From: Candidatus Omnitrophota bacterium
GTDB taxonomy: Bacteria > Omnitrophota > Gorgyraeia > Aquiviventales > Aquiviventaceae
Reading direction: 5' to 3'
Assembly: GCA_016193195.1 (NCBI GenBank)
Contig: JACPSQ010000086.1
Coordinates: forward strand, 18,195-82,194
DNA: 64,000 bases
Positions 63,842-64,000 of the stretch are shown piece by piece; within the stretch, counting starts at the first letter, position 1, and each line of letters begins with the position of its first letter. The translations under genes and the position numbers were made by a program. The notes beneath the pieces were generated by a model. That model was not told the DNA's origin, did no database searches, and was given only the letters and a program-made list of their open reading frames with translations.

Positions 63842-63906
63842 AAAGTACAATGGACACGGTATACTGCTCCCCTTTAAGACACCGGCCGTGCTAACCGAGT
63901 AAAATG

Positions 63907-63933
63907 ATGGCTGAACAACGGAGGTTCAGCCAT
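63907..63933 (+). promoter_or_regulatory. Hairpin over ribosome site and start of IS3-type orfA
   Basis: ATGGCTGAAC (63907-63916) and GTTCAGCCAT (63924-63933) are perfect 10-bp inverted repeats around a 7-nt loop. The loop and stem edge hold GGAGG, and the downstream arm includes the AT of the ATG at 63932. In read-through transcripts this stem would block translation of the transposase, a control device known in several IS families. Confidence 0.55.
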
Positions 63934-64000
63934 GCCGCGACGCAAGTGGGACGCACGGACGAAGGCCCTCATCGTGCTCCAGGGCCTCAAGGGCACCCCG
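63932..64000 (+). CDS. IS3-family OrfA, 5' fragment (cut by window edge)
   Basis: Only 23 codons are visible: a basic start with KWDARTKALIVLQGLKG, which I recognise as the N-terminus of IS3-family OrfA helix-turn-helix proteins. The segment 63852-63931 before it (TATACTGCTCCCCTTTAAG and following) is probably the left end of the element. The rest lies beyond the window. Confidence 0.6.
   Translation, partial: MPRRKWDARTKALIVLQGLKGTP

Noticed and set aside
1..64000. CRISPR array, tRNA, rRNA, prophage or toxin-antitoxin pair
   Set aside because: No regularly spaced repeats, no clover-leaf-like sequence in the short gaps, and no phage or toxin family among the genes.

Overview
This is a high-GC window (about 60% in the lines I counted). 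It is almost wholly given over to making and modifying nucleotide-activated sugars for a surface glycan or for glycosylated flagellin. Gram-negative-style heptose enzymes (GmhA, GmhB, HldE-like), a legionaminic acid pathway, an MsbA-type exporter and an EPS-associated winged-helix regulator fused to a Rossmann domain point to a diderm bacterium. The look is that of environmental lineages such as Nitrospirota, Methylomirabilota or Omnitrophota, but the window has no rRNA or phylogenetic marker, so the taxon is a guess.

Layout. Positions 1-2002 hold the end of a membrane glycosyltransferase and a UDP-glucuronate decarboxylase. A three-gene minus-strand operon (4940 back to 1872) carries a polysaccharide deacetylase, a formyltransferase and a GT4 glycosyltransferase. 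It diverges from the large plus-strand unit across a 164-bp regulatory gap with a good -35/-10 pair for the minus operon and two tandem TGTTCA-N5-TGAACA palindromes centred 21 bp apart. From 5105 to 58284, 53 plus-strand genes follow with stop-start overlaps or short gaps (largest 85 bp), so this may be one transcription unit of about 53 kb. A 151-bp palindromic repeat at 58281-58431 ends it. Then come ptmE, legB and legC, an AT-richer glycosyltransferase gene, an IS1595-family element with an in-frame TAG, and the start of an IS3-family element.

How the genes work together. The block 5.1-46 kb contains GmhB, GmhA, a transaldolase, two HldE-like proteins with inverted domain order, and three stand-alone thiamine-diphosphate heterodimers (one E1 alpha/beta pair, two split transketolases). 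Among them sit about ten SDR reductases/epimerases, a Zn-alcohol dehydrogenase, a UDP-glucose-dehydrogenase homologue without its catalytic cysteine, three radical SAM enzymes, a C-methyltransferase-type protein and a UDP-galactopyranose mutase. My inference is that this block builds several rare long-chain or branched-chain sugars by TPP-dependent carbon-chain extension. This is the candidate undescribed system. Next come two 'sporadic carbohydrate cluster' genes (2OG oxygenase and LIC12192 family), an aminotransferase/formyltransferase/GNAT trio for a 4-amino sugar, a TIGR04372-type glycosyltransferase and an ABC exporter. The block 47-62 kb is a near-complete legionaminic acid locus (PtmE, LegB, LegC, LegG, LegI, LegF, PtmA, a NeuD-type acyltransferase) with the HisH/HisF/PtmG amidino-transfer module and a short Maf-domain protein. 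Only about six glycosyltransferases, and no Wzx/Wzy or Wzm/Wzt, are visible against more than forty sugar-modifying enzymes.
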